From: an uncultured Fidelibacterota bacterium
GTDB taxonomy: Bacteria > Fidelibacterota > Marinisomatia > Marinisomatales > Marinisomataceae
Assembly: GCA_902526795.1 (NCBI GenBank)
Contig: CABZMF010000003.1
Coordinates: 24,190 to 88,189, forward strand
Direction: 5' to 3'
Length of the DNA: 64,000 nucleotides
The notes under the pieces were generated by a model, which was not told the origin of the DNA, did not search any database, and saw nothing but the letters and a program-made list of their open reading frames with translations. Of the stretch, positions 1 to 9,808 are shown piece after piece. Position 1 is the first letter of the stretch. Each line of letters begins with the position of its first letter. Position numbers and translations under genes: made by a program.

Positions 1-584
1 ATATTGTATATAGCCTTTCAATGAAAGATAATCCAAATAAGATCATTGATATAGCAACTGGCACTGGGGATATAGCATTATGTTTTGCAAATAAAGGTGT
101 AAATGTTGTTGGAGTTGATAATGCCTCAATGATGCTGGATTTAGCTAATAAAAAAAAGGGAAGTATATCAAACATAAAATTTAAACTAGAAGATGCAGAA
201 AACATGAGCTTCGAAGATAACACTTTTGATGTTGCCACAGTAGGTTTCGGAGTAAGAAATTTTGAAAATTTAAGTAAAGGGTTGAATGAGATAAAACGTA
301 TTTTAAAGCCTGGAAAAAAATTAATTATTTTAGAAACCGCAGTACCTTCTTTTTTCATAATTCAGGTTGGATACTTTCTATATACAAAGCTCATAATTCC
401 CATTCTAGGAAAAATAATAGCGAACAATCAACAAGCTTATAAGTACCTATCAACTTCAGCTAAACATTTTCCCCACGGTGAAGAATTTAAATTAATTTTA
501 GAGAAAGCTGGTTTTGAAAATATTGAAATAAAATATTTATCGTTGGGTGTTGTAAATATTTATTCTGCCTCAAAGCCTTTATAA
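1..584 (+). CDS. ubiE: Demethylmenaquinone/ubiquinone methyltransferase UbiE/MenG, 5' truncated by window edge
   Basis: SAM-binding motif IDIATGTGDIALCFANKG plus GFGVRNFENLSKGLNEIKRILKPGKKLIILE and C-terminal UbiE-like block; frame stays open to base 3. Confidence 0.9.
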   Translation, partial: IVYSLSMKDNPNKIIDIATGTGDIALCFANKGVNVVGVDNASMMLDLANKKKGSISNIKFKLEDAENMSFEDNTFDVATVGFGVRNFENLSKGLNEIKRILKPGKKLIILETAVPSFFIIQVGYFLYTKLIIPILGKIIANNQQAYKYLSTSAKHFPHGEEFKLILEKAGFENIEIKYLSLGVVNIYSASKPL

Positions 585-1114
585 TTTAAAATAACAAAAT
601 AATATACTATGGGCGCTAAAAACCAAATTAGTTGAGGAATGATGGTGAGACCATTCCCATTTATAGTAATAAAAACAGGGTTGTACCAATTATCTATAAA
701 TAACCAAAGCTTACCATTTCCATTCAAGTCTACTAAAAATTCAGAAACACTTCCCCAAATGATCATAATTGATAGCGCTTTTGCATCAAATTTATATAGA
801 AAGTTTTTGTTCTTTAAAAAAACCTTCGCCAAAAGTATTCCAACAATAAAAATCAAACCGTCAATAAATGAATAGGTTATATTTCTTACTAAGGGAAGAT
901 CAATAGGCCAATCAATTAAAATTAAATGAAATGATTTTCCTGCTAATGCGAAAGGTATTTCCCAGGTAAGACCAACTAATACTCCAAGAAAATATAAAGT
1001 AAATAATTCGCTTGATATTTTTTGAGCCTTGTAAAAAATGATGAAAAAAAATGGTGCACTATTTCCAACGATAAAAGCTGCCCACATTAATTGATTCGCT
1101 GAAAATAAATCCAT
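560..1114 (-). CDS. Hypothetical multi-pass membrane protein
   Basis: 184 aa ORF with several hydrophobic segments; 3' end overlaps ubiE. Confidence 0.65.
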   Translation of the reverse strand: MDLFSANQLMWAAFIVGNSAPFFFIIFYKAQKISSELFTLYFLGVLVGLTWEIPFALAGKSFHLILIDWPIDLPLVRNITYSFIDGLIFIVGILLAKVFLKNKNFLYKFDAKALSIMIIWGSVSEFLVDLNGNGKLWLFIDNWYNPVFITINGNGLTIIPQLIWFLAPIVYYFVILNYKGFEAE

Positions 1115-1129
1115 TATTTTTTCATGATT

Positions 1130-2329
1130 TTAATTTTGAGAAAAGAAATTCCACATTAATTCCTCCATGGAATTTCCATTATATGATAAGTTGAACCAAT
1201 AATGATCACCATTTACAATTTTAAATAAATCAACGGATGTGTTATTATCACCATTCAAATAAGTATAGTTTTCTATATCTCCAACAATATTAGTTTGAGG
1301 TGAAGAATCAGTGTTGTTATACTGTGACCAATAAGCAACTGTTTGATCTACACTCATCATATATCCAGCAATACCATTGTAAGGTCTAGAATAATCAATG
1401 GTTCCATTAAATATCATGACTGAAGTTGCATGGCTTGGTTGACATTCACTTGAATCATTCATTGGCATTAATCCTGAAACAGGTGCAATAGCTGTTACTA
1501 ATGAACTTTGATAGCATGCCATTGAGTATGAAAAGTCAGCTCCATTTGAGTACCCAGTTAAAAACACTTTTGATGCGTCTATATTATAATTTCCTGATAT
1601 CTCATTAAGTAATGCAGGAAAAAACCCTATATCATCTTGACTACATTTATTATCTCCTCCTGGAGGATTAGTGTTCCATGTAGTTCCACCACCACAAACT
1701 AGTCCTTGTGGATAAACTGCAATGAAATTAAACTGATCAGCTAAAGATCTAAAATCTGCTGTATTAATAAAATATTGATTATACCCACTAAATCCGTGGA
1801 ATGCGAACAGAATTGGAGTAGCAGAATTTGGGTCATATGATGAAGGTATATAGATTAAATATTCTCTCGTTTCATTATCATAGGACATGGTTTCGCTCAA
1901 TAATCCGGTTTCAGTTGATGTGTCAGGCTCAGTTATTGATATTATATCATTTTCGGTATGGACATTTTGACCACCGGGTCCAATAACTGTTAATGATACA
2001 TCATATGTACCTGGATTTTCATAAGTATGATTAAAGGTGTAATATGTACTTTCAATATCACTATCATCATCCACATTCCATAACCAAGAAGTGATTTCAC
2101 CGGTAGATGTACTTGTAAATGTAATATCAAAAGGAGCTTCGCCGCTATAAGAGGAAACTGTAAAGCTAGCTACGGGTTCAGGAATTATTCCACCACCATT
2201 TCCTCCTGAATTATCGCCTGGGGTATCGTCGCCAACATCTTCAACAGACTGTGTTGAACTTCCTCCAGAGCAAGAAAATATGATCGAAATAAAAATAAGA
2301 ATGGTTAATCTGTATATGTGCTTCCCCAT
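1130..2329 (-). CDS. Secreted lipoprotein esterase, PHB-depolymerase/feruloyl-esterase (LpqC) family with PKD domain
   Basis: Lipobox-like FSCSGG, PKD-like block (PVASFTVSSYSGEAPFDITFTSTSTGEITSWLWNVDDD), hydrolase motifs FAFHGFSG and LTGYSNGADFSYSMAC. Confidence 0.8.
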   Translation of the reverse strand: MGKHIYRLTILIFISIIFSCSGGSSTQSVEDVGDDTPGDNSGGNGGGIIPEPVASFTVSSYSGEAPFDITFTSTSTGEITSWLWNVDDDSDIESTYYTFNHTYENPGTYDVSLTVIGPGGQNVHTENDIISITEPDTSTETGLLSETMSYDNETREYLIYIPSSYDPNSATPILFAFHGFSGYNQYFINTADFRSLADQFNFIAVYPQGLVCGGGTTWNTNPPGGDNKCSQDDIGFFPALLNEISGNYNIDASKVFLTGYSNGADFSYSMACYQSSLVTAIAPVSGLMPMNDSSECQPSHATSVMIFNGTIDYSRPYNGIAGYMMSVDQTVAYWSQYNNTDSSPQTNIVGDIENYTYLNGDNNTSVDLFKIVNGDHYWFNLSYNGNSMEELMWNFFSQN

Positions 2330-2342
2330 TAAAATAATTTAA

Positions 2343-2891
2343 TTAAAAAGCTTTTATATGTTCAATCTCTAATAAAAAGTTACCTTCCTGCTTATCAGAA
2401 ATAAGAATTCCCATAGAATTTACTTTTTGTACTTTAAGTTTTGGAGCTCTTATGCTTCTACCAAAATAGTAAGGTTGAAAATTTTCAACTGGTATTTCAA
2501 TATCAACCCATTGACCTTTAATAGTCTTAAAATTGGCAGAATAATTCGCATAACTACCCTTCATTGTCAAACGAAATTTATATACATTTCCATCACCCTT
2601 TACTCTTAGTAAAAATTTAGAAGCTTCTTTTAATTGATTTCCATCGAACCCTCTTCTTATTGACGCAAATCCACCATTATTTTCTAGGGAAACATTACCA
2701 GCAAAAATAATATTGTTTGCTTCATTAAGATAAATATTGGACTGTGAGATTCCTCCCATTACACCATCATTGACAATTCCCCATTTATCAATTCCTATAT
2801 TATTTGACGGATCAACCATTGAAATATTTTGAGAAAAAGTGATTGATTGAAGCACTAAATATATTGAGAGATAAAATTTATATTTATTCAT
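2343..2891 (-). CDS. CIA30 (complex I intermediate-associated protein 30)-like domain protein
   Basis: Signature W..VNDGVMGGISQS and GGFASIRR; putative signal peptide. Confidence 0.75.
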   Translation of the reverse strand: MNKYKFYLSIYLVLQSITFSQNISMVDPSNNIGIDKWGIVNDGVMGGISQSNIYLNEANNIIFAGNVSLENNGGFASIRRGFDGNQLKEASKFLLRVKGDGNVYKFRLTMKGSYANYSANFKTIKGQWVDIEIPVENFQPYYFGRSIRAPKLKVQKVNSMGILISDKQEGNFLLEIEHIKAF

Positions 2892-2896
2892 GGAAG

Positions 2897-2970
2897 TGGG
2901 CGATGAGAGATTCGAACTCCCGACATCCTGCGTGTAAAGCAGGCGCTCTGACCAGCTGAGCTAATCGCCC
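2897..2970 (-). tRNA. tRNA-Val(TAC)
   Basis: Cloverleaf on minus strand GGGCGATTAGCTCAGCTGGTCAGAGCGCCTGCTTTACACGCAGG...GTTCGAATC...ATCGCCC-A; anticodon loop TTTACAC. Confidence 0.95.
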
Positions 2971-3058
2971 GAGTCAAAAAGTTAAAGTACAATACAAGAA
3001 ATTCCAAAAAAATTTGTTTATATTCTTAAAGTTTTAAAAACAAAATAAGGGGATTAAA

Positions 3059-3430
3059 ATGGAAACAAGTTTAGCATTTACAATCATTGCAGTTGCATTG
3101 ACACTTTTAGGATTATTTAAGTTTATTGCACCTAAAAAATTTAATGAAAATTCAATGGGTAAACTACATGAAGAAGCAGTTAATCCTGCTGCAGCAATTA
3201 GATCAGCTCTTGGAGGAATGGTCTTAGCAGTTGCTTTAATAGCATTCATGTCACGTAACTTAGAACCAGCTGCCGCAAGCGTTGTTTTATGTGCAATTGG
3301 AATTGGTCTTGTCGCAACTATTTGTATTGTTGTTCTTAACACAGTAAGAGGATTTACTGATGAAATACCAGTACCTCCAATGATTCTATTAGGAGTATTA
3401 AGTATCATTGCTTTTGTAGCAGCTTGCTAA
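3059..3430 (+). CDS. Small integral membrane protein (DUF4345-like)
   Basis: 123 aa, about four hydrophobic helices; SD-like AGGGG upstream; followed by terminator. Confidence 0.65.
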   Translation: METSLAFTIIAVALTLLGLFKFIAPKKFNENSMGKLHEEAVNPAAAIRSALGGMVLAVALIAFMSRNLEPAAASVVLCAIGIGLVATICIVVLNTVRGFTDEIPVPPMILLGVLSIIAFVAAC

Positions 3431-3435
3431 AAATG

Positions 3436-3465
3436 AAAAAGGCTACATTTATTGTAGCCTTTTTT
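3436..3465. terminator. Bidirectional intrinsic terminator
   Basis: AAAAAGGCTACA-TTTAT-TGTAGCCTTTTTT, 12-bp stem with A-tract and T-tract; between convergent DUF4345-like gene and lon. Confidence 0.9.
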
Positions 3466-3486
3466 AAACAACTTCTTTAATTCATA

Positions 3487-5829
3487 TTATTTTTTAATAT
3501 TAGGAATAGCCACGTCAATTACGTCCATCACTTCTTTAGCAAAGTGAAAAGATAAATCTTTCTTGATATGCTCTGGAATTTCTTCAAGATCTCTTTTATT
3601 TGCATGAGGTAGAATGATTGTTTTAATACCAGCTCTATGAGCAGCTGTTACTTTTTCTTTCACTCCACCAATGGCTAAAACATTTCCTCTCAAAGTAATC
3701 TCACCTGTCATAGCTACTTTACTTTTAACTGGCTTATTTGTCAATAACGAAACAAGAGAAGTAAACATCCCAACTCCAGCAGATGGTCCATCTTTAGGAA
3801 TTGCACCAGCTGGACAATGAACATGAATATCAGTTTTACTAGCAAAATCATCTTTAAGATCTAAAATATCAGTATGCGATTTTACATAAGTAAAAGCTGC
3901 TGAGGCTGATTCTTTCATTACATCTCCCAATTGTCCTGTCAATGTCAACGCACCCTTACCTTTCATCTTACTGGACTCGATAAATAAAATATCCCCACCT
4001 GCTGCAGTCCATGCCATTCCAGTAACCACACCAGGTTTAGTAGCTCTTTCTGCTAAATCGGATTGAAATTTTGGAATTCCAAGATATTCATTTACTGATT
4101 TTTTTGAAATACTAGCAGTCTTGAGTTTTTTGTTTACCACATCCACGGCTACTTTACGTAATACATTAGAGATTTCCCTTTCTAAACTTCTCACACCTGA
4201 TTCACGAGTATATGAAGAAATTATTTCTTTAATTCCAGTATCATTAAATTTTACTTGTTTGGTAGTAAGTCCATTTTCTTTTACCTGTTTAGGTATTAGA
4301 TGTCTTTTAGCAATCTGTACTTTTTCGTCATCAATATATCCTCTAAAGTCAATCATCTCCATTCTATCATACAATGCAGGAGGAATATTATCAGGATAAT
4401 TTGCAGTGGCAATGAACATGACTTTACTTAAATCAAAATCTACTTCTAGATAATGATCACTAAATGCATGATTTTGCTCGGGATCTAGTACTTCAAGCAT
4501 CGCTGAAGATGGATCTCCTCTAAAATCTGAACCTAATTTATCTATTTCATCTAACATAAATACAGGATTATTAGTTTTTGCTTTTTTTAGTGATTGTATA
4601 ATTCTTCCAGGAAGTGCACCAATGTAAGTTCTTCTATGTCCCCTAATTTCAGCCTCGTCTCTAACTCCACCTAGCGAAATTCTAACAAACTCCCTTCCCA
4701 TAGATGTTGCAATGGACTTTCCTAAGGATGTCTTACCTACTCCAGGAGGTCCAGTAAAGCAAAGAATTGGTCCGCGAACAGTTTCTTCTTTTGTAACTTT
4801 TTTCTTTAAAGATCTTACAGCTAAATATTCTAAAACTCTTTCCTTAACTTTAGGTAAACCATAATGATCTTCATCTAATCGTTTATGAGCTTCTTTAACA
4901 TTTAGGTTATCTTTACTTGATTTACTCCACGGTAATTCAGTCAACCACTCCAAGTAGGTTCTGGCAACAGAGTATTCTGGAGATTGTGGAGATATTCTTC
5001 CTAATCTATCTAACTCTTTATTAGCTACCTTGTTGGCTTCGCCACTCATTTTAACGTCTTCAATTTTCTTTTTTAGTTCATCAAGTTCTACAGTTTGGTT
5101 ATCTTCACCTAATTCTTTTTGAATTGTTTTCATTTGCTCTCGTAAATAATATTCTCTTTGTGTTTTAGAAATTTCATCTTGTACTTCAGATTGAATTTCC
5201 TCACCCAGCTTAATGCGTTGGATTTCTTTTTGTAAAAGATTGATTGCATTTTCAACTCTTTTTCTAATATCTAACTCTTCTAAGACTTCCTGTTTTTCAG
5301 AGTTTTTTACTGATAATAATGAAGTTGCTCTATCTGCTAATCTTGACGGTCTATCAATGTTTGATAGCATCCCTGCATGCTCTTCATTAAGATTTGGTGA
5401 AATTTTAATTAATTCTGTAAATGAATTTTTTAAATTTTTAGCCAATGCCTCTATTTGAACATCCGGAGTTGATATAGATTCTTGAATTCTTTCGGTGTCA
5501 GCCGTAAAATACGATTCGCCATGATTAAATTTTAAAATCTTTACTCTATCTACACCTTGAACAATTGCAGATTTACTGTTATCAGGCATATCAAAAGTTT
5601 TAAGCACTAATGCTAAAGTGCCGTATGAATATAGATCATCTTCTTTTGGATCTTCAACTGATCCGTCTTGCTGTGCAACAACTACAAGATATTTATTGTC
5701 GCTTGGAAGATCTTCAATAAGCTTAAGTGATTTTTCTCTGCCAACGTAGATTGGTATTACTTGTTGAGGAAATAATACTGTATTTTTTAAGGGCATTACA
5801 GGATATTGTTTTGTTTTTTCGATGCTCAT
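3487..5829 (-). CDS. lon: ATP-dependent protease La (Lon)
   Basis: GPPGVGKTSLGKSIA Walker A, HCPAGAIPKDGPSAGVGM catalytic Ser region, LON N-terminal domain. Confidence 0.98.
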   Translation of the reverse strand: MSIEKTKQYPVMPLKNTVLFPQQVIPIYVGREKSLKLIEDLPSDNKYLVVVAQQDGSVEDPKEDDLYSYGTLALVLKTFDMPDNSKSAIVQGVDRVKILKFNHGESYFTADTERIQESISTPDVQIEALAKNLKNSFTELIKISPNLNEEHAGMLSNIDRPSRLADRATSLLSVKNSEKQEVLEELDIRKRVENAINLLQKEIQRIKLGEEIQSEVQDEISKTQREYYLREQMKTIQKELGEDNQTVELDELKKKIEDVKMSGEANKVANKELDRLGRISPQSPEYSVARTYLEWLTELPWSKSSKDNLNVKEAHKRLDEDHYGLPKVKERVLEYLAVRSLKKKVTKEETVRGPILCFTGPPGVGKTSLGKSIATSMGREFVRISLGGVRDEAEIRGHRRTYIGALPGRIIQSLKKAKTNNPVFMLDEIDKLGSDFRGDPSSAMLEVLDPEQNHAFSDHYLEVDFDLSKVMFIATANYPDNIPPALYDRMEMIDFRGYIDDEKVQIAKRHLIPKQVKENGLTTKQVKFNDTGIKEIISSYTRESGVRSLEREISNVLRKVAVDVVNKKLKTASISKKSVNEYLGIPKFQSDLAERATKPGVVTGMAWTAAGGDILFIESSKMKGKGALTLTGQLGDVMKESASAAFTYVKSHTDILDLKDDFASKTDIHVHCPAGAIPKDGPSAGVGMFTSLVSLLTNKPVKSKVAMTGEITLRGNVLAIGGVKEKVTAAHRAGIKTIILPHANKRDLEEIPEHIKKDLSFHFAKEVMDVIDVAIPNIKK

Positions 5830-5922
5830 AATATTATAGTTGCAAAAACTGTGCCTTTCTCATTATTTATGTTATATTTGATATTTATTTTTAAATCTAT
5901 GCCATTATGACAGTAAAGTATG

Positions 5923-6462
5923 CTATTTTAATGAAATTGAATAAATAAATTCATTAAAATTTGATTTATTTTCTTTTATTAAGTTATTTTTACCAACTGC
6001 TTTGACAAAATATATGCTATTACCAAACTCTATTACACCTCCTAAAAGTCCATAATTTGTTCTAAGCTCTTTTGGAGCATTTCGATTTACCATATTTGGG
6101 ACTTCGTAAGTTCCATACAACTCAACGGTGCTAATATTTCTTGAACTTAAAGAATCCTTAATTGTTTCAATCTTTGAATTTTCAATTTGGAATTGATTAA
6201 TCCATCTATCAATATTTTGATCAGCAGTACCTTGAATATTTGCAAATAATACGACATTAAAATCGCTACCATCATCTAATGAAAGTTCAAGTAACCTAAA
6301 CTGTTTGTCAGAGACGTTTGCTATCCACGAATCAGGTAATTTATATGTAATATTCTGAACTTCACTCTTTCCATAAATTTCAGTAGTACCGTTAATTGCG
6401 ATGAAGGATATAAAAGCACTAAAAAATAATATAACAGCTATAGTAAATACTCTTTTAAACAT
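5923..6462 (-). CDS. Hypothetical exported/membrane-anchored protein
   Basis: Start reassigned to MFKRVFTIAVILFF (N-terminal TM/signal); downstream of lipA with short overlap. Confidence 0.6.
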   Translation of the reverse strand: MFKRVFTIAVILFFSAFISFIAINGTTEIYGKSEVQNITYKLPDSWIANVSDKQFRLLELSLDDGSDFNVVLFANIQGTADQNIDRWINQFQIENSKIETIKDSLSSRNISTVELYGTYEVPNMVNRNAPKELRTNYGLLGGVIEFGNSIYFVKAVGKNNLIKENKSNFNEFIYSISLK

Positions 6463-7318
6463 TATTGAAAACCATTCTTGCTTGTTCATCAGCATGATAT
6501 GAACTTCTTACTAATGGACCAGACTCAACTACCTTAAAACCAATCGAAAGTCCATAATCTTTGTATTCATCAAATTTTTCTTTATCTACATACTCCTTAA
6601 CTTTTAAATGTTTTTTTGTTGGTTGTAAATATTGTCCAATTGTAAAAATTTGAACACCAAGATCTGCTATTTGATTCATTGTTTCTTTAACCTCAATTTT
6701 AGTTTCACCAAAACCAACCATTAAACCAGTCTTTGTCCTCAAACCGAATTTAATTGAATCCTTTAGCACGCCTAAAGACCTTTGCCAATCAGCCTGTGGC
6801 CTTACCTTTTTGCTAATTCTCTCAATACATTCAATATTATGACTAAAAATATCAGGCTTTGCATTTAAAACTGTTTTTATTGCTTTTTTGTTTCCCATGA
6901 AATCTGGTGTCAATACTTCGATAGTACATTTTGGGTTTAATTTTTTTGTATTAGCTATTGTTTGAGCCCAAATATTAGATCCGAAATCTTCTTTTAGGTC
7001 ATCTCTGTCTACAGATGTAATAACAACATGACGTAATCCCATCCTCTTGACAGTTTGAGCAACCCTTATTGGCTCAAGTGGATCATTCCAGCTTGGCCTT
7101 CCGGATTTAACGGAGCAAAATCCACATCCTTTAGTACAAATATCACCTAGAATCATTAGAGTTGCAGTTTTTCTGTTCCAACACTCATAAATATTTGGAC
7201 ATCTTGCCTCAGCACAAACTGTATTAAGATAATTTTTCTCAACCATTTTTTTTACGATTTTAAAATTCTTATCTGTTGATATATTTATTTTAGGTTTATG
7301 ATGTTTTGGTTGAATCAT
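6455..7318 (-). CDS. lipA: Lipoyl synthase
   Basis: CAEARCPNIYECW and CTKGCGFCSV radical-SAM and auxiliary cluster motifs. Confidence 0.97.
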   Translation of the reverse strand: MIQPKHHKPKINISTDKNFKIVKKMVEKNYLNTVCAEARCPNIYECWNRKTATLMILGDICTKGCGFCSVKSGRPSWNDPLEPIRVAQTVKRMGLRHVVITSVDRDDLKEDFGSNIWAQTIANTKKLNPKCTIEVLTPDFMGNKKAIKTVLNAKPDIFSHNIECIERISKKVRPQADWQRSLGVLKDSIKFGLRTKTGLMVGFGETKIEVKETMNQIADLGVQIFTIGQYLQPTKKHLKVKEYVDKEKFDEYKDYGLSIGFKVVESGPLVRSSYHADEQARMVFNNV

Positions 7319-7926
7319 TTATTAAAAATTTGTTTAAAATTATTAACTAATTGCGTTTTAATATCGTTCATAGGAATTTTTTTTCCAAGCTCTTTATAAA
7401 CAGAAGTCATTTTTACTCCATCAATACCACAAGAAATAATATTATCAAAGTAAGAAAGATTTGTGTTTACATTAATAGCCAATCCATGAGTTGTGACACC
7501 TTTAGAGATGTGGATTCCTATGCTTGCTATTTTACGATCATTAACCCACACTCCTGTTTCTTGTTTAGGCACATGTGTGCTAAGGCCATATTCTTCAAGA
7601 GTTTTGGAAATTAAACGTTCTATCTTATTTACATAAGTCTTAACTCCAATTTGTCTTTTTTTAAGATCTATAATCGGATAGGCAACTAATTGTCCTGGAC
7701 CATGATAAGTAACATCTCCACCTCTTTCAGTCTTAATTACCTGACAAACTTCATTTAATATATTACTAGAATTTGCATTTTTACCTAATGTGTAAACATG
7801 GTCATGCTCTACAAGAATTAATGACTCCTTATTAGAATTTATTAATACTTGTTTACGAAGCCTTTCCTGAATTTTAAGAGTATCTTTATAATTTTTTCTC
7901 TTTAAATCTCGAATTTGAGTAAACAT
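7315..7926 (-). CDS. lipB: Octanoyl-ACP:protein octanoyltransferase
   Basis: RGGDVTYHGPGQLVAYPIIDL motif; 4-bp overlap with lipA. Confidence 0.96.
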   Translation of the reverse strand: MFTQIRDLKRKNYKDTLKIQERLRKQVLINSNKESLILVEHDHVYTLGKNANSSNILNEVCQVIKTERGGDVTYHGPGQLVAYPIIDLKKRQIGVKTYVNKIERLISKTLEEYGLSTHVPKQETGVWVNDRKIASIGIHISKGVTTHGLAINVNTNLSYFDNIISCGIDGVKMTSVYKELGKKIPMNDIKTQLVNNFKQIFNK

Positions 7927-9225
7927 TTATTTTAATTGCATCAAAGTTTCAAAAATCGATTCAGAAAAAGTTGGATGTGGATGTATTGAATCTAAAATAT
8001 TTTGCGTCTTTAATTGATTTCTTATAGCTAAACTAAATTCTGAAATCATTTCAGTAGCATTCGCTCCAATAATATGAGCTCCCAAAATACAATTATCCTC
8101 TGATACTAGTATTTTTATAAATCCATCTGTTGATCCACTTGCAACGGCTCTACCATTTGCATTGAAAAATGATTTTGCAATTTTATATTTTTTACCATGA
8201 TTATCTAACTGCCTTTCTGTTAAACCAATAGAGCCAATTTCAGGTTTTGAGTATGTACATGCAGGAACACAATTATAGTCAATCTGTTTAGGACTAAGAT
8301 TAGCTATATGATTTACAACATATAGCCCTTCAGTACTTGAAACATGTGCTAGCCATGGGGGACCTACAACATCTCCAACTGCATAAATATTTTTAATATT
8401 TGTTTGATAATTATTATCAACTTTAATATGCTGATCATTTCCAATTGCTACTCCAATTTTTTGCAATCCAAATCCTTTTGAATTTCCTTTAACACCAATG
8501 CAAACTAGAACATGCTCATCTTTAATTTCTTTTGCTTTAGTATTGGTTTTGATATCAACTTTTTTTCTCTTTAAAACTTTTTGCATCCATTGAGAAATTT
8601 CAATATCCTCATTTGGTAAAATTGTTTCTTGAGCTTCAAATAAAGTAACATTAGAACCCAGAGCATTAAAAAAGTAAGTAAACTCAACTCCGATAGCACC
8701 GGCACCAATAATTGATATGCTTTTAGGTAATTCCTTGAGATTAAAAATATCTTTTGCAGTCATAATATTTTTTTTTGATGAATTTATGGAGTTTAATAAC
8801 TTTGCCTTAGACCCAGTAGCAATGATAAATGTTTCTCCATTTATAATAGTACCATCGATTTCAACAGAATTTTGGTCTAAGAAATTTGCATACCCCGGGT
8901 AAAAATCTACTCCGAGCTTTCTGACTTGAAAATGGAGCCCCTTTGATAACCTTTTTCTAGCTTGGACTGTTTTATCAATGATTTTTTCAAAATGAATTTT
9001 AGGTTTTTCAACTTCGATTCCGAATGAACTTGCATCATTTATAAGTTCAAAAACTTCAGCATTTTTTAATAAAGATTTTGTTGGAATACATCCCCAATTT
9101 AAACATACTCCTCCAAGATCATTGTCATCAATAATTGCAACACTCATTCCAAGTTCAGCAGCTCTGAATGCTGCTGTATAGCCTCCTGGACCTCCTCCAA
9201 CTACTATTAATTGATATTTTTTCAA
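7927..9225 (-). CDS. lpd: Dihydrolipoamide dehydrogenase (E3), compact form
   Basis: GGGPGGYTAAFRAAELG, GGVCLNWGCIPTKSLL redox motif, HPHPTFSE C-terminal motif. Confidence 0.93.
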   Translation of the reverse strand: MKKYQLIVVGGGPGGYTAAFRAAELGMSVAIIDDNDLGGVCLNWGCIPTKSLLKNAEVFELINDASSFGIEVEKPKIHFEKIIDKTVQARKRLSKGLHFQVRKLGVDFYPGYANFLDQNSVEIDGTIINGETFIIATGSKAKLLNSINSSKKNIMTAKDIFNLKELPKSISIIGAGAIGVEFTYFFNALGSNVTLFEAQETILPNEDIEISQWMQKVLKRKKVDIKTNTKAKEIKDEHVLVCIGVKGNSKGFGLQKIGVAIGNDQHIKVDNNYQTNIKNIYAVGDVVGPPWLAHVSSTEGLYVVNHIANLSPKQIDYNCVPACTYSKPEIGSIGLTERQLDNHGKKYKIAKSFFNANGRAVASGSTDGFIKILVSEDNCILGAHIIGANATEMISEFSLAIRNQLKTQNILDSIHPHPTFSESIFETLMQLK

Positions 9226-9232
9226 AAAAATC

Positions 9233-9808
9233 CTAAATGTTATTCATGTCAATAAGTTTTAAAAATTCATTTCTTGTTGACTCTTTTTCTCTAAAAATTC
9301 CTAGCATAGAACTACTTGTTGCAATACTATTCTGCTTCTGAACTCCTCTACTAAGCATACAAAAATGTTTTCCCTCTAAAACGACTGCGACACCTTTAGG
9401 ATTAAGGACTTCCTGGAGACATTTAGCTATCTGATTTGTTAAACGCTCTTGAACCTGGAGTCTTTGTGAAAAAAGATCTGTTAGTCGTGCAAGTTTAGAT
9501 AAACCTATAATTTTGCCATTTGGTATGTAACCTATATGCGCCTTGCCATAAAAAGGTATCATGTGATGTTCACAAAGACTATAAAATTCAATATTCTTTA
9601 CAATAACCATATCTTTGGATTCACCTTCAAAAATCGCATTATTAATTAGTTTATCGAGATCTTCAGTATATCCTTTTGTTAAAAACTCCCATGCTTTTGC
9701 AACTCTTTTTGGCGTGTTAATCAAACCTTCTCTACTTGGATCTTCACCAAGTAATTCAAGTAAATTTCTTGTATTTTCTTCTAATTTTTTTCGCTTTTCC
9801 TCGTTCAC
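9233..9808 (-). CDS. folE: GTP cyclohydrolase I
   Basis: SLCEHHMIPFYGKAHIGYIP, QERLTNQIA; likely GTG start at 9808 preceded by AGGAGG. Confidence 0.95.
   Translation of the reverse strand: MNEEKRKKLEENTRNLLELLGEDPSREGLINTPKRVAKAWEFLTKGYTEDLDKLINNAIFEGESKDMVIVKNIEFYSLCEHHMIPFYGKAHIGYIPNGKIIGLSKLARLTDLFSQRLQVQERLTNQIAKCLQEVLNPKGVAVVLEGKHFCMLSRGVQKQNSIATSSSMLGIFREKESTRNEFLKLIDMNNI

Noticed and set aside
3034-3408. 124-aa minus-strand ORF opposite the DUF4345-like gene
   Set aside because: Fully antisense to a better-supported membrane protein gene with an SD and terminator; composition looks like a shadow frame.
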